Below are positions 40,266 to 49,975 of a stretch of DNA of 64,000 nt, piece by piece. This DNA comes from Prostheceraeus crozeri (taxonomy: Eukaryota; Platyhelminthes; Polycladida; Euryleptidae), in assembly GCA_907163375.1 (NCBI GenBank), contig CAJQUW010012972.1:186001-250000 (forward strand), read 5' to 3'. The position numbers were made by a program, and so were the translations under genes. The notes under the pieces are model-generated. The model saw only the letters and a list, made by a program, of their open reading frames with translations, ran no database searches and was not told the origin of the DNA. Position 1 is the stretch's first letter. Each line of letters begins with the position of its first letter.

Positions 40266-41495
40266 ATGGTCAATAACGATAGAAATAAGAAGTTTCACAT
40301 AAAAATGTGCGTATGCGGTCGAATCAACCGCCGAGACGGTCTCAGGGACCACATAAGGAAGGCAGGGGCCGACCACATGGTTATCCTGAATAGGGTTGCC
40401 TGTGTGAAGTGCAGGGTGCTGTTGGTTGTTGGGCAGGAGGCCGAGTTTTATCGGAGGCATGGTGAGTGTGTAGGAGGGTTGGTGACTGATTTGAGATTTG
40501 TGGAGTTGATGAATGCTGAGAAGGAGCGAATGTTGGAGAAAGAGGCCAAGAATGTTGTTGAGAATGCTAGTGGGAATGTTGTTGAGAATGCTAGTGGGAA
40601 TGCTGTGGAGAATGCTAGTGGGAATGCTGTGGAGAATGATGAGTTGGCGAGAGCGGTTGCGTCGTTGGAGGGTGAGATTGGGCGAAAGAGAGTGCTTGAG
40701 AGTGATGGTGAGGATGATGTGGATTTAGATAGGGAGCGTGTGAGGAAGCGTGTGAGGAAGTTGAGCTCTTCGTCGTCGGAGGTGTCGAACATCGTCATCA
40801 CCGACCCCCCGAAGAGCTCATCTTCCCCAAAAGTGAAGAGTGGTGGGATTCGTGTGCAGTCGGCGAGGTGGTTGAAGGATGAAGAGAAGAGGCATGTTTC
40901 GCAGCAGATGGCGCATGATTTGTTGGTGAATAAGTATGAGAGTTTGAAGAAAGTGAAGGATGAAGTTGTGAAGGAGTTGGATGAGTTAAAAAAGAAGGAA
41001 CTGAAGTCGAAGGAGGTGGCGGATGAAAACATTAGAATGAGGCGTAGTGTGACTGATTTGAAGAAAAAGACGCGAGAGTTGGAAGAGAAGAATGATGAGT
41101 GTGAGAAGAGGGCGAGTGCTGCGGAGAGAAGAATGAGAGATGCAGAGGCGAAGTTTGAGGAGATGATGAAGGAGATGAGTGTGTTGAGAGCGAAGAATGT
41201 TGAGTTGGAGAGGACTGTGGCTCGGCGGGGTGATGAGAGGCAGGCGTGTGAGAAGTTGGAGCGCATGAGGGATGAGTGGGAACGTGTGAATGAGGATCGT
41301 TTGTTTGAGTTTCACATCCCTATTCGGGATAATCATTTGGCCGGCCAAGTACTCGTCAATCAAAATCTGGACGAGTCAATTATTTGCTACAACGGTCATC
41401 CGAGCAAGAAGTGTCTCCATGCAAGCTTACGAATGCGCGGCCATCTCCACAAATTTTCAATCAGGAAGCCCGCGAGACTGCCTAAGGATGACTAA
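40266..41495 (+). CDS. Coiled-coil accessory protein with Cys/His head (Polinton C)
   Basis: 409 residues. Residues ~12-65 hold two Cys/His clusters (KMCVCGR ... DHIRKAGADH and ACVKC ... RRHGEC), possibly two zinc knuckles. Residues ~95-125 contain a NASGN-type repeat encoded by a 24-bp minisatellite. Residues ~200-355 form a long Lys/Glu/Arg coiled coil. The last ~65 residues (FEFHIPIRDNHL, CLHASLRMRGHLHKFSIRK) are conserved with Polinton A. It has a TATA promoter with spliced leader, and a histone-type stem-loop lies 117 nt after the stop; a possible intron at about 41502-41559 would reduce that to about 60. Unknown function. Confidence 0.65.
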   Translation: MVNNDRNKKFHIKMCVCGRINRRDGLRDHIRKAGADHMVILNRVACVKCRVLLVVGQEAEFYRRHGECVGGLVTDLRFVELMNAEKERMLEKEAKNVVENASGNVVENASGNAVENASGNAVENDELARAVASLEGEIGRKRVLESDGEDDVDLDRERVRKRVRKLSSSSSEVSNIVITDPPKSSSSPKVKSGGIRVQSARWLKDEEKRHVSQQMAHDLLVNKYESLKKVKDEVVKELDELKKKELKSKEVADENIRMRRSVTDLKKKTRELEEKNDECEKRASAAERRMRDAEAKFEEMMKEMSVLRAKNVELERTVARRGDERQACEKLERMRDEWERVNEDRLFEFHIPIRDNHLAGQVLVNQNLDESIICYNGHPSKKCLHASLRMRGHLHKFSIRKPARLPKDD

Positions 41496-41589
41496 CTTGG
41501 TAAGTGAAAAGCAAATAAGATAGTATATCCTATTCTAATACATATCATTTTCATTGCAGATCTTTGCCTGCCTTCACCACCCCATCAAT

Positions 41590-41735
41590 TTACTCCCGAG
41601 AACGAACCATCGGCTCTCTTAAGGGCCACCTAGGGGCAAGACATGATAGAACCTCCACGCGGTTTGCCCTGGGCAGTCTTCGGACTGGCGAATACTATCA
41701 TTAAGTTGAATCTGCTATCAGTCAACTTGAACGTT
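41590..41735 (+). repeat. 3'-end repeat unit, copy 1 of 3
   Basis: Starts CCCGAGAACGAACCATC and ends GTCAACTTGAACGTTG. Contains the histone-type stem-loop, a CAAGA, then the hairpin CAGTC-TTCG-GACTG at 41674-41687. Copies 2 and 3 lie at about 42070-42210 and 42590-42732; diverged inverted copies lie in Polinton A at about 34150-34310 and 34680-34795. Confidence 0.9.
41612..41627 (+). promoter_or_regulatory. Histone-type 3' stem-loop (Polinton C, copy 1)
   Basis: GGCTCT-CTTA-AGGGCC followed by ACC, with CAAGA beginning at 41637. It follows the 409-residue gene and is part of a ~135-bp sequence repeated three times in C. Confidence 0.7.
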
Positions 41736-41749
41736 GTGTCGCGTTAGAG

Positions 41750-41760
41750 GGGTATATAAA
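41750..41760 (+). promoter_or_regulatory. TATA box of the 88-residue accessory gene
   Basis: GGTATATAAACC, about 40 bp before the ATG at 41792. The Polinton A counterpart reads GAGGTATGTAAACC in the same context (CATTGCCTCTC follows). Confidence 0.65.
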
Positions 41761-41791
41761 CCACTGCCTCTCATTTCATTTCATTTCAATC

Positions 41792-42058
41792 ATGGAGACG
41801 CCGAACAGTCAAGTCAGCTCTCCTCGCGGACCGCAGTTAAGGCCGCGAAATTTATTTGAGGAGTTCGTCAGGCTAGAGGAGCAAGACAGAGTTTTTAATA
41901 ATCTTGCTCGGATTGGCAATCCGATGACAGCAACTGCTGTCAATCCAACGGAATGGCGCTACATTCCAATTTTTAGTCATGTGCCAGTTAGTGTGGAAGT
42001 CGACAGTGCTACCAAAGAGAGAGTCTTTGACTCTCTCAGCAGAATTGGTAGGGTGTAA
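41792..42058 (+). CDS. Accessory protein, RPRNLF family (Polinton C)
   Basis: 88 residues, homologous to 34325-34591. Pro/Ser-rich head, RPRNLFEEF, then two similar amphipathic helices (EEQDRVFNNLARIG and TKERVFDSLSRIG), an internal duplication that suggests a protein-binding repeat. Intronless. TATA-to-ATG is about 40 bp and stop-to-stem-loop 30 nt, dimensions much like a replication-dependent histone gene. Unknown function. Confidence 0.7.
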   Translation: METPNSQVSSPRGPQLRPRNLFEEFVRLEEQDRVFNNLARIGNPMTATAVNPTEWRYIPIFSHVPVSVEVDSATKERVFDSLSRIGRV

Positions 42059-42087
42059 GATGACGCTACTCCCGAGAACGAACCATC

Positions 42088-42103
42088 GGCTCTCTTAAGG
42101 GCC
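42088..42103 (+). promoter_or_regulatory. Histone-type 3' stem-loop (Polinton C, copy 2)
   Basis: GGCTCT-CTTA-AGGGCC then ACCATGGGGCAAGACATG. It starts 30 nt after the stop of the 88-residue gene. Confidence 0.7.
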
Positions 42104-42275
42104 ACCATGGGGCAAGACATGATAGAACCTCCTCGCGGTTTGCCCTGGGCAGTCTTCGGACTGGCAAATACTATCATTAAGTTGAATCTGCTATCAGTCA
42201 ACTTGAACATTATGCAGTCGATTGCTATCCCTGAAGCATTCTGATTCGCTGTTGAGCAATTCATTGTTGAAAACC

Positions 42276-42284
42276 CTATATAAG
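42276..42284 (+). promoter_or_regulatory. TATA box of the 83-residue accessory gene
   Basis: CTATATAAG, about 48 bp before the ATG at 42325, in a context shared with the promoter at 13999-14040 (GTTGAG, AATTCATTGTTGAAAA). Confidence 0.65.
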
Positions 42285-42324
42285 CTAGAAGATTGTAGCG
42301 CTTCTCATTCAATTTGAAGTCACG

Positions 42325-42576
42325 ATGGAAGCGACATCTGCCGACAATATTCCCGTCTTCACTGATGAAGACAACGGCATTCCCGAGTTCGTCATCCTCG
42401 ACGAGTGGGATGAGGATGAGAAGAAGGGGAAGATCAAGAGGATCATTTGGACGGATGAGGTGTGGACTCCGAATACCACTCGCATCCGAAAGGTGCCAGA
42501 TGCACCACCACGGCTTAGGCGGTATAGGGTATACGACAACCTAAGCGTCATACCCATTGACTATTCCAGTCAATAG
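42325..42576 (+). CDS. Accessory protein, WTPxTTR family (Polinton C)
   Basis: 83 residues: an acidic head (PVFTDEDNGIPEF), ILDEWDEDEKKGK, IIWTDEVWTPNTTRIRKVPD, then a basic RLRRYRVYD stretch and a VIPIDYSS tail. Homologous to 13675-13914 and 14077-14256. Intronless, with a short leader and a histone-type stem-loop 31 nt after the stop. Unknown function. Confidence 0.7.
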   Translation: MEATSADNIPVFTDEDNGIPEFVILDEWDEDEKKGKIKRIIWTDEVWTPNTTRIRKVPDAPPRLRRYRVYDNLSVIPIDYSSQ

Positions 42577-42606
42577 TCAAATTCACGTCCCCGAGAACGA
42601 ACCATC

Positions 42607-42622
42607 GGCTCTCTTAAGGGCC
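42607..42622 (+). promoter_or_regulatory. Histone-type 3' stem-loop (Polinton C, copy 3)
   Basis: GGCTCT-CTTA-AGGGCC then ACCATGGGGCAAGACATG, 31 nt after the stop of the 83-residue gene. Confidence 0.7.
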
Positions 42623-42732
42623 ACCATGGGGCAAGACATGATAGAACCTCCTCGCGGTTTGCCCTGGGCAGTCTTCGGACTGGCGAATACTATCATTAAG
42701 TTGAATCTGCTATCAGTCAACTTGAACGTTGC

Positions 42733-43526
42733 AAATGAAGTTCGGTGTAATACTTCCTTTCGACGGGCGTTCCTGTAAAGGGCGGCGGTGAAACCCGTAG
42801 CTATGTATACCGCAAGGGACATTCGGCAATGGTCAATCTTGTTAAACCTCTCTGCGTCATGTTTGCAAGTGATTGCCTCTGTCTCAACGTAGTATGCATT
42901 CGCGCCAGGGCGACATTTAGCCAACTGTCGAAGGTTGCCTAAAACTTTCCATTGCATACGTTATGAGAACCATGAGTTCTACCTGTCTCTATCAATGAGA
43001 CGAATTGATGAATGGAATGAAAGGGAGGACACTCACGCGCCACACGCAACATAACACACTTCTCTCTTCCGTAGTCTAACAAGCTCTTTACACATGGATC
43101 GCAGTCGATTGCTATCCCTGTATCAGAAGTGTAAGCTATCTTAATTTATTTGACACTATTTTATCTACCATCATCGTCCATATGAAATGTTTTTAGATTT
43201 ACAAGTTAGACTAAGCGTGCTACTATTTCCAAATGAAAAAGTATACATGGTTAAATCATCCATTTAAGCCCATCCGTAGTCTAACAAGCTCTTTACACAT
43301 GGATCGCAGTCGATTGCTATCCCTGTATCAGAAGTGTAAGCTATCTTAATTTATTTGACACTATTTCATCTACCATTATCACCCATATGAAATGTTATAA
43401 GATTTACAAGTTAAACTAAGCGTGCTACTATTTCCAAATGAAAAAGTATACATGGTTAAATTATTCACTAAAACCCCATTCAAGTAAGTCAGTATGAAAG
43501 CAAAGATAATACGAAATAAACATTTA
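42733..43526. repeat. Spacer with a ~190-bp direct repeat
   Basis: No gene. From about 43071 and again from 43276, the sequence GTAGTCTAACAAGCTCTTTA through AATGAAAAAGTATACATGGT is repeated (period 205) with few differences. The GATTGCTATCCCTG phrase in it also occurs at about 42222, just before the promoter of the 83-residue gene. Confidence 0.8.
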
Positions 43527-43964
43527 TTATGGCATGTATTTCAAAAGGTCTTCATCGTCAATATCGTCCCAGAGTCTGGCTTCACATAGATCACAAAAAC
43601 AGTTGAGCTGCTTTAAACGTTCTTCTGCAGCGTCCCTCACTTTCTCAATGTACGCCCACTCCGCCACGGTTCGCGGTTGGGAGTTAGGGGTGTACCACTC
43701 CCATATTTGATGTAAGTGCGACTTGCTGGTCATCTCCATCACCCCTTCGGCATCATATTGTAAATATTTCCACCGTATGCCTGCTAGGTCGGGCAACTCC
43801 TCTTCATCGTCCTCCAATAATGATAACTTTCGTATATTGTCGAGATTGTATGTCTTCTCCACCTTCGCCTTTCTTGGTGCATTTGGTGTAACGAGCACCT
43901 TTGCTGATGTATATGGAGAGGAGAACTCCAATGCGGTATTTGGTGTTGTTGGAGGACTTGTCAT
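43527..43964 (-). CDS. Accessory protein, APKKAKVEK family (Polinton C)
   Basis: 145 residues, homologous to 13000-13416. Thr/Pro/Ser-rich head, PRKAKVEKTYNLDNIRKL, IRWKYLQYDAEGV, WYTPNSQPR and a Cys-rich end (LNCFCDLCEARLWDD, EDLLKYM). AATAAA follows the stop on its strand near 43515. Shares a divergent promoter with the polymerase gene. Unknown function; likely nuclear. Confidence 0.65.
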   Translation of the reverse strand: MTSPPTTPNTALEFSSPYTSAKVLVTPNAPRKAKVEKTYNLDNIRKLSLLEDDEEELPDLAGIRWKYLQYDAEGVMEMTSKSHLHQIWEWYTPNSQPRTVAEWAYIEKVRDAAEERLKQLNCFCDLCEARLWDDIDDEDLLKYMP

Positions 43965-44020
43965 GTTGTCTTTGAAATGCTGACTTTGAATAATGATAAC
44001 TTTAACATTTTTCTAATTCT

Positions 44021-44085
44021 TAAGTATACACAAGCAGCCAATCAGAATGAACATCCAATGAATGAAGAGGATGAAAGTATATAAG
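44021..44085. promoter_or_regulatory. Divergent promoter of polymerase and accessory gene (Polinton C)
   Basis: TATATAAG at 44078-44085 faces the polymerase, TATACTTAAG (minus) at about 44021-44030 faces the accessory gene, and CCAATCAG (44038) and CCAATGAA (44055) lie between. The same elements in the same order lie at 12893-12960 in Polinton A. Confidence 0.65.
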
Positions 44086-44261
44086 CAAAGTGACATTCAG
44101 GTCATTTCATTTAATCTGTGAATCATACAAGTGACGAACGCACGATCTCTCTCTTTGACTATTATTTGAGGTGTACAAGTGAACTGCTATCTCGTGAATT
44201 CCAAATTTGAGTGAAGTCTCTATCTTGTAGAAGTATCAACCTTAAACTTGATTTCGTTGAA

Positions 44262-47200
44262 ATGGTAAGTTGAAAATTTCCTCTCTCATCTCCCTCAAAC
44301 GTGTGACTAATAGCATCTTCCTCAATTTCAGGCATCAACTTCATCACCAACGCCCTCTCTTCTCGAGGAAAGTTTAGAGTTATTGAGTCAAGGTAGGTTG
44401 TAACACTACACTGAGGCTTGAACAGAGATGAAAGAATGATTTCTCTTTCAGGTGATGTGAGTTCCAGCTCAGGACTCTCGCGGCAAGGCAACGAGTGGGA
44501 ATGTGCCGACTGCGGACATATGTTTACAAGGAAGCACAGTCTCCTTCGACACATCAAACAACGTGTGTGTCAACGCAAAGCGGCGTCAATCTCCGGAGGT
44601 GAAGTTGATTCTGACGATGACATCTCCTTTCCTTGCGATTTGTGCCCTCTTTCTTTTGATAGTCACTTTCAGCGATCTTCGCACAGACTTCAACACACGC
44701 ATGCAAATGATCACTACACCAACGGTACCTCTACCATCTCCCTCATTAATGTTTCACATAATAATTTAGTACGCGACTACTGCATGGAGTCCAATACTCA
44801 AATTGTAGATTTTCCTGAGTGGCTCCTTCAAAATTCTAACATTATCGAAGCGCTCTTCAATAATTTAGACAATTTTAGAATGAAGGCGCTCATCTACCTT
44901 AAACTAAAATATATTAAAATAGATTTTCAAACGGGTCAAGTGACGGAGAGAATACAGTTTCATGTTCCTTCCTCTTCCGCAACCGAAGTTGTAGACTGCG
45001 AGTCTTGGCTAAATTTTCACATTCAATGTTTAAAATCAAATGTAGATAAATTCAATCAACGCGACAGCGCTCTCATTTTTGATGGTGTGGACTCAGCCAT
45101 ATTCAAAATTTCCCTATTAGAAAGTCATGCAGCTCGAGGCACATTTAAACTTCCAAAAACGTTGTATAATAAGAAAGCTGTCATCAATGTTGATTGTAAA
45201 TCACAGTGTTTCAAATATGCAGTCCTATCCATCCTTCACTATAATGATATCAACGCGCATCGAGATCGCACCTATAGCTATAGACAGTGGGAGGATGAAC
45301 TAGACTTTGAAGGTTGTGATAGTAACAACATGAAAATCAAAGATGTAGAAACGTTCGAAAAACATAATAAGATTAAAATTGTCGTTCACGTGTGGGAGAA
45401 GGGGTTAAAGGGTGCCCGCTATAATTCACGTTCAACTTGTTATGAACGTGTAGTCAACCTCTTATTAGTAAAACAAGATGATAGCGAGGAATGGCACTAC
45501 TGTGGTATTCCCAAAATCTCTCGCTTGTACACTCACTTGGGGCACTCTAAAAGAGGTGAACATTTTGTATGCGACCGCTGCATCCGCTCATTTTGGAGTA
45601 AAGATAAATTTGAAACTCACTATGAATGGTGCAAGCGAGGTAAATTACAAATGGAACGCATGCCCAAAGATAAAATATTTTCACATAGGGATAATGGTGA
45701 CGAATTAAGTCCCCTGCGTGTCATTTACGCAGACATAGAATGCTACATTGATGATATCATCCACAAGCCAGCAGCCATATCCTGCTATGAAGTATGGCAT
45801 GACCACTTTAGGAATAGACAAAACAAAATGCATACTTGGCAAGGTGAAGATTGCATTTCAAAATTTCTAGAATTTCTCGATAAAGCTGCAAAATTTCAAC
45901 AATCATATGATTCCCAATTGCAGCGTAAGTCACTACATATGTCAGATGAAGACAAACAAAAATTTGAAAGTTGCACATCCTGTCCTAAATGTCATAAAAC
46001 GTTTGATGACGATAAAATTAAGAAAGTGCGTGATCATGATCACATCACTGGTAAATTTAGAAACGCACTCTGCTCCAAATGTAACTTTTCACTTAGGTTG
46101 AGACGTCGTGTACTACCCGTCATTTTTCATAACTTTAAGGGCTATGACAGTCATATGCTCATAAAAGGAGGGTTGAGCCAGATGAAATCGTGGCAGTTTA
46201 ATGTAATAGCACAAACGAGAGAAAAATTCATGGCAATGACAGCAAAAGTACCAGTAGATAAAACTAAAGAAAATAAGACAGTCTTCTTCGAAATAAAATT
46301 TTTAGATTCATTTCAATTCATGTCAGCGTCACTAGCTTCTCTCGTTCGTAATCTCAAGTTTCTTCCCCATAGTCAAACTTTGAAGAAACACTATCCAAAC
46401 TTAACGGATGAAATAATCACTCGCAAAGGAGTCTTTCCTTATGCGTATTTTAGCTCAATGTCTAAACTAAATGAAACAACCCTTCCTTCCATTGACAAAT
46501 TCAAAAACGATTTGACGGGTGAAGATTGTCCAGTAGAGGACTATGAACATGCTCAAGAGGCATGGTTAAAATTTAATTGTAAAACGTTTGGCGATTATAT
46601 GATCGCTTACTTAGAATTAGATGTCATTTTGCTGGCTGATGTCTTTCAGGAGTTTCGACGAGTGGCATTAGAAGAAGACAAATTAGATCCTATCCACTTT
46701 GTCAGTCTACCAGCCATGTCCTTTAAATCAGCCTTTAAAATGACTGGTGAGACCATTCATCTCTTACAAGACCCGGAGATGTATAATATATTTGAGCGCG
46801 GAATACGCGGTGGTCTCACATTTGTAAATAAACATCATATAAAATCTGAAACAGTAGGTGATGATCATATCCACCTAAAGTACTATGACCAAAATAATTT
46901 ATATGGCAGTTCACTGTCTAAACCACTACCTCATTCCGAGTTTAGTTGGTTAAATCAAAATGAGCTTGAGTATTACTCCAACCCTTCAAACATACTGAAT
47001 ATTCCAGATGAAGGTGATTGGGGATATTATTTTGAAGTGGATTTGATTTATCCAAATAGTATTAAAAATAAAACTGCTGATTTCCCACTCGCACCTGAAT
47101 CTGGCGAAGTGACTGAAGATATGTTTTCACCATTCATGTCACAATTTCATAATAACTTAACAGAGTGTGGACAGCCAAGGTACAAACCATGCCGCAAACT

Positions 47201-48236
47201 TTTACTCACCCAATATGATAAGAAAAATTATCTCGTACACTTCTGCATATTAAAATTCTATTTAGAAATGGGCATGCTTCTAAAGTCAGTTCACCGCATT
47301 ATCAAATTTAGACAGAAAGCCTTCCTCAAACCCTACATAGATAGTAACAGTCAAAAACGTGCACTCGCCCAAAATAATTTTGAAAAGGATTTTTATAAAT
47401 ATAAGAATAACAGTCTATTATGAAAGACCATGGAGGATGTTAGAAAACGTATGAATTACAAACTAGTCGTTGATGAACAAAAATATCACAAATTGACCTC
47501 ATCACCTCTTTTCATTGATAGAGACATCATCGATGAGGATCTTGTAGGTGTTAAAATGATTAAATCAGAAGTTGAGTTGTGCAAACCCATCTATATTGGG
47601 CAAGCCGTTTTAGATTATTCCAAGCTTGAAATGTATCAACTCTTCTACAAAATATTAAAACCATGCCCTCTCGTAAAAGAGGTTCGCTTGCTGGGTGGTG
47701 ATACAGATAGTTTCTTTTTAGGAATTACCACTCAAAAAGATTTAAATTTTAATGAAGTAGGTAAGTCATTAGAAAAATATTTCGATACATCTAACTACAA
47801 TCCCACTCATCCACTCTATTCCATACAGAATAAAGCCAAACTTGGTTGTTTTAAGGATGAAACAGCAGGAAAGGAAATAGATGAAATGATTCTCCTCCGT
47901 CCTAAAATGTATTCCATGAAACTAAAAGAATGTGCAGATAGTATTTAGCGTGCTAAAGGTATATCAAAATCCATTGTTCATAAAATGAAACATCGGTCCT
48001 ATAAGAAGGCCTATAAAAATAAAACTATAACATTTGTCAATATGACAATCTTAAAATCTCAAGTTCATACTGTGAAAACGTACACGTTCAAGAAACGAGC
48101 ACTTTCAGCATGGGAGGATAAGAGGTGTTGGATAGGACATAACACATCTCTTCCACATGGACATCCTGACACAAACATACCTCCACCCAAAAGAATAAAA
48201 CTCACGCTACCACATTCAGGAGATGTATTGACATAA
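44262..48236 (+). pseudogene. Protein-primed DNA polymerase B with zinc fingers (Polinton C), broken
   Basis: The leader matches that of gene 1: the ATG at 44262-44264 abuts a GTAAGT donor, with an acceptor ending at 44331. A second small intron (about 44393-44451) is suggested. Domains in order: C2H2 finger CADCGHMFTRKHSLLRHI, a second finger, the domain also found alone at 58260-58670, a CFKYAVLSILHY segment common in Polinton polymerases, a third finger, Exo I (YADIECYID), an endonuclease VII-like insert (VRDHDHITGKFRNALCSKCN), Exo II (HNFKGYDSHM), Exo III, motif A (YDQNNLYG) and motif C (GGDTDSFF). About two breaks. Confidence 0.85.
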
Positions 48237-48415
48237 TCAACTTTAACTCAGTATTTTGATGTTGCTTTTTGTAGATATACATGGTTGTTTTATGTATCGC
48301 ATGAGATCGTTTCTTCCTTGTGAATATATGCCTACAGTCAGCCCATTCCCCCTATATCTGTGAAAAGACTTTTTCATATACATATTTTTATTTCAATAAA
48401 CATATCACAATGACT
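48237..48415. other. Convergent 3' ends of polymerase and penton-like genes
   Basis: The spacer has a plus-strand AATAAA near 48395, just before the minus-strand gene ends. No gene seen. Confidence 0.4.
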
Positions 48416-49936
48416 TCACTTTGTTTTCCGAAACACTAAAGTTACGAGGGATTTAGTATCTTTCACATGGATACACTCTTGTAAACCATTGGTAATTTTG
48501 ATAGCAATGGAGGGTATAGTTTGTTTGACGACGGGATGATAGAAAATAGATTCAAACATCTTCTCGACTATTCCATATGAAGCGTCTTTATCATGAATGA
48601 AATCACGTAAAATGTATTCTTTTTTCTCGCCAACAGAAATAGGTAAAATCAAATCACTTTGAATGTAAAGGTGTTGTTCATGTTTATCAAGTGTCATTGG
48701 TGTTTCTATACCAATCGTATGCGCAGCAGCAAACACAGTTTGTAGCATTGAAAAGCCAAAGAGTTTTTTCAAATTGTTACTCAATTGACATTGAATGTCA
48801 TCACCCAGTTTCAGAACAACGCGTTGATTTTCAATTGAAAACGAAATGTGGTGTGTCTTTGCATCATATTTACTTTTCATCACATGCTTCAACTTCTGTT
48901 GTATATAAGGATTTACTACATGAATGAAGCTTTCAACTGTATGATATAGACGCGGCATTATATTGATAGCAACTTTAGATTCTTCATAAGACTGGTAAAT
49001 TTTCTTGATGCGATCACCATAGATGTCCACCCACCATTCATCATTAACTGAATCAGCTTTAGTGTGATATTCATGAGAACCATACACCACACCGCTTCCA
49101 ATAATAGGCGTATAATGTCTTACAAAATGACGCAAGGTTGGAGAGAAATAAACTGTAAGTTTGTCATTATATTTCTGAATAACCAACTTATTTTTGTCCG
49201 CCATAATTTTCTCTCCATACTTCTTACCCACAGTCTCATTCCATCGTTTTACTAACTCAATAAGTGATAAAGGTTGAACACCACGCTTTTTCAAAATGAT
49301 GCGTTCTTCGCATTCTACAACATCTTCATCAAATATTTTAAATCTATAATGAAATTTGTTGATTCGATTTGAATAAACTTTTTTAACATTTGCAGTAGCA
49401 ATTGACGTTAGATGTAGTCCATGACCAAAACCAAGATGTGGATAGAATTCACTATCCAACCTCAGCGTAAGACCTTTAGTAAAAGAATGAAAGCGGAGGA
49501 ACTGTCTCCCACTCCAATGATAGATAGTAAACTCATAAGCTTTCTGATTTTTATTCTTCATGATGGAAGTATTACCACTGTTGAATGCCTTAATAATTTT
49601 CTCATTCCCAAATGGCTCATAAGAATCTGATTTTATCTGAATCCATTCATAGTTCCACTTTCCATCTGATGTTAAATTGTATGGGAACTGAAATGCATTA
49701 TTCATCGTTATTCCATCATGGGTGCGAGGAGTCAATATCATTTCTTCCAAATCATTCACATTCTGAATATTGCTATCATAGCAAATACTAGAAACGCCAA
49801 CCTCCCATTCACCTTCTAAATGCAGTGGGCGATTTAATTCTACTCGATAGTCTGATGGTTTATTTTTGGGAAATTTATTCATAGAAGCATTACTGGGCAA
49901 GTAGATTAGAAACGAGTCCTTATTTTCACTTTCCAT
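48416..49936 (-). CDS. Large penton-like structural protein (Polinton C)
   Basis: 506 residues from MESENKDSFLIY; an upstream in-frame start exists. The N-terminal block (FLIYLPSNAS, PKNKPSDYRVELNRPLHLEG, EWEVGVSSICY) is a known conserved module of Polinton structural proteins. The last ~60 residues (IPSIAIKITNGLQEC ... LVTLVFRK) resemble the end of the B penton. About twice the usual penton length, suggesting an inserted domain or extra jelly-roll. ATGCAAACG lies ~25 bp upstream. Confidence 0.6.
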   Translation of the reverse strand: MESENKDSFLIYLPSNASMNKFPKNKPSDYRVELNRPLHLEGEWEVGVSSICYDSNIQNVNDLEEMILTPRTHDGITMNNAFQFPYNLTSDGKWNYEWIQIKSDSYEPFGNEKIIKAFNSGNTSIMKNKNQKAYEFTIYHWSGRQFLRFHSFTKGLTLRLDSEFYPHLGFGHGLHLTSIATANVKKVYSNRINKFHYRFKIFDEDVVECEERIILKKRGVQPLSLIELVKRWNETVGKKYGEKIMADKNKLVIQKYNDKLTVYFSPTLRHFVRHYTPIIGSGVVYGSHEYHTKADSVNDEWWVDIYGDRIKKIYQSYEESKVAINIMPRLYHTVESFIHVVNPYIQQKLKHVMKSKYDAKTHHISFSIENQRVVLKLGDDIQCQLSNNLKKLFGFSMLQTVFAAAHTIGIETPMTLDKHEQHLYIQSDLILPISVGEKKEYILRDFIHDKDASYGIVEKMFESIFYHPVVKQTIPSIAIKITNGLQECIHVKDTKSLVTLVFRKTK

Positions 49937-49975
49937 ATTATTCACATTGGAAAAATATATTAGCATACGTTTGCA

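Noticed and set aside
40448-41266. A long minus-strand frame opposite the 409-residue accessory gene
   Set aside because: It is a Ser/Phe/Leu-rich shadow produced by the Lys/Glu codons of the coiled coil on the other strand.
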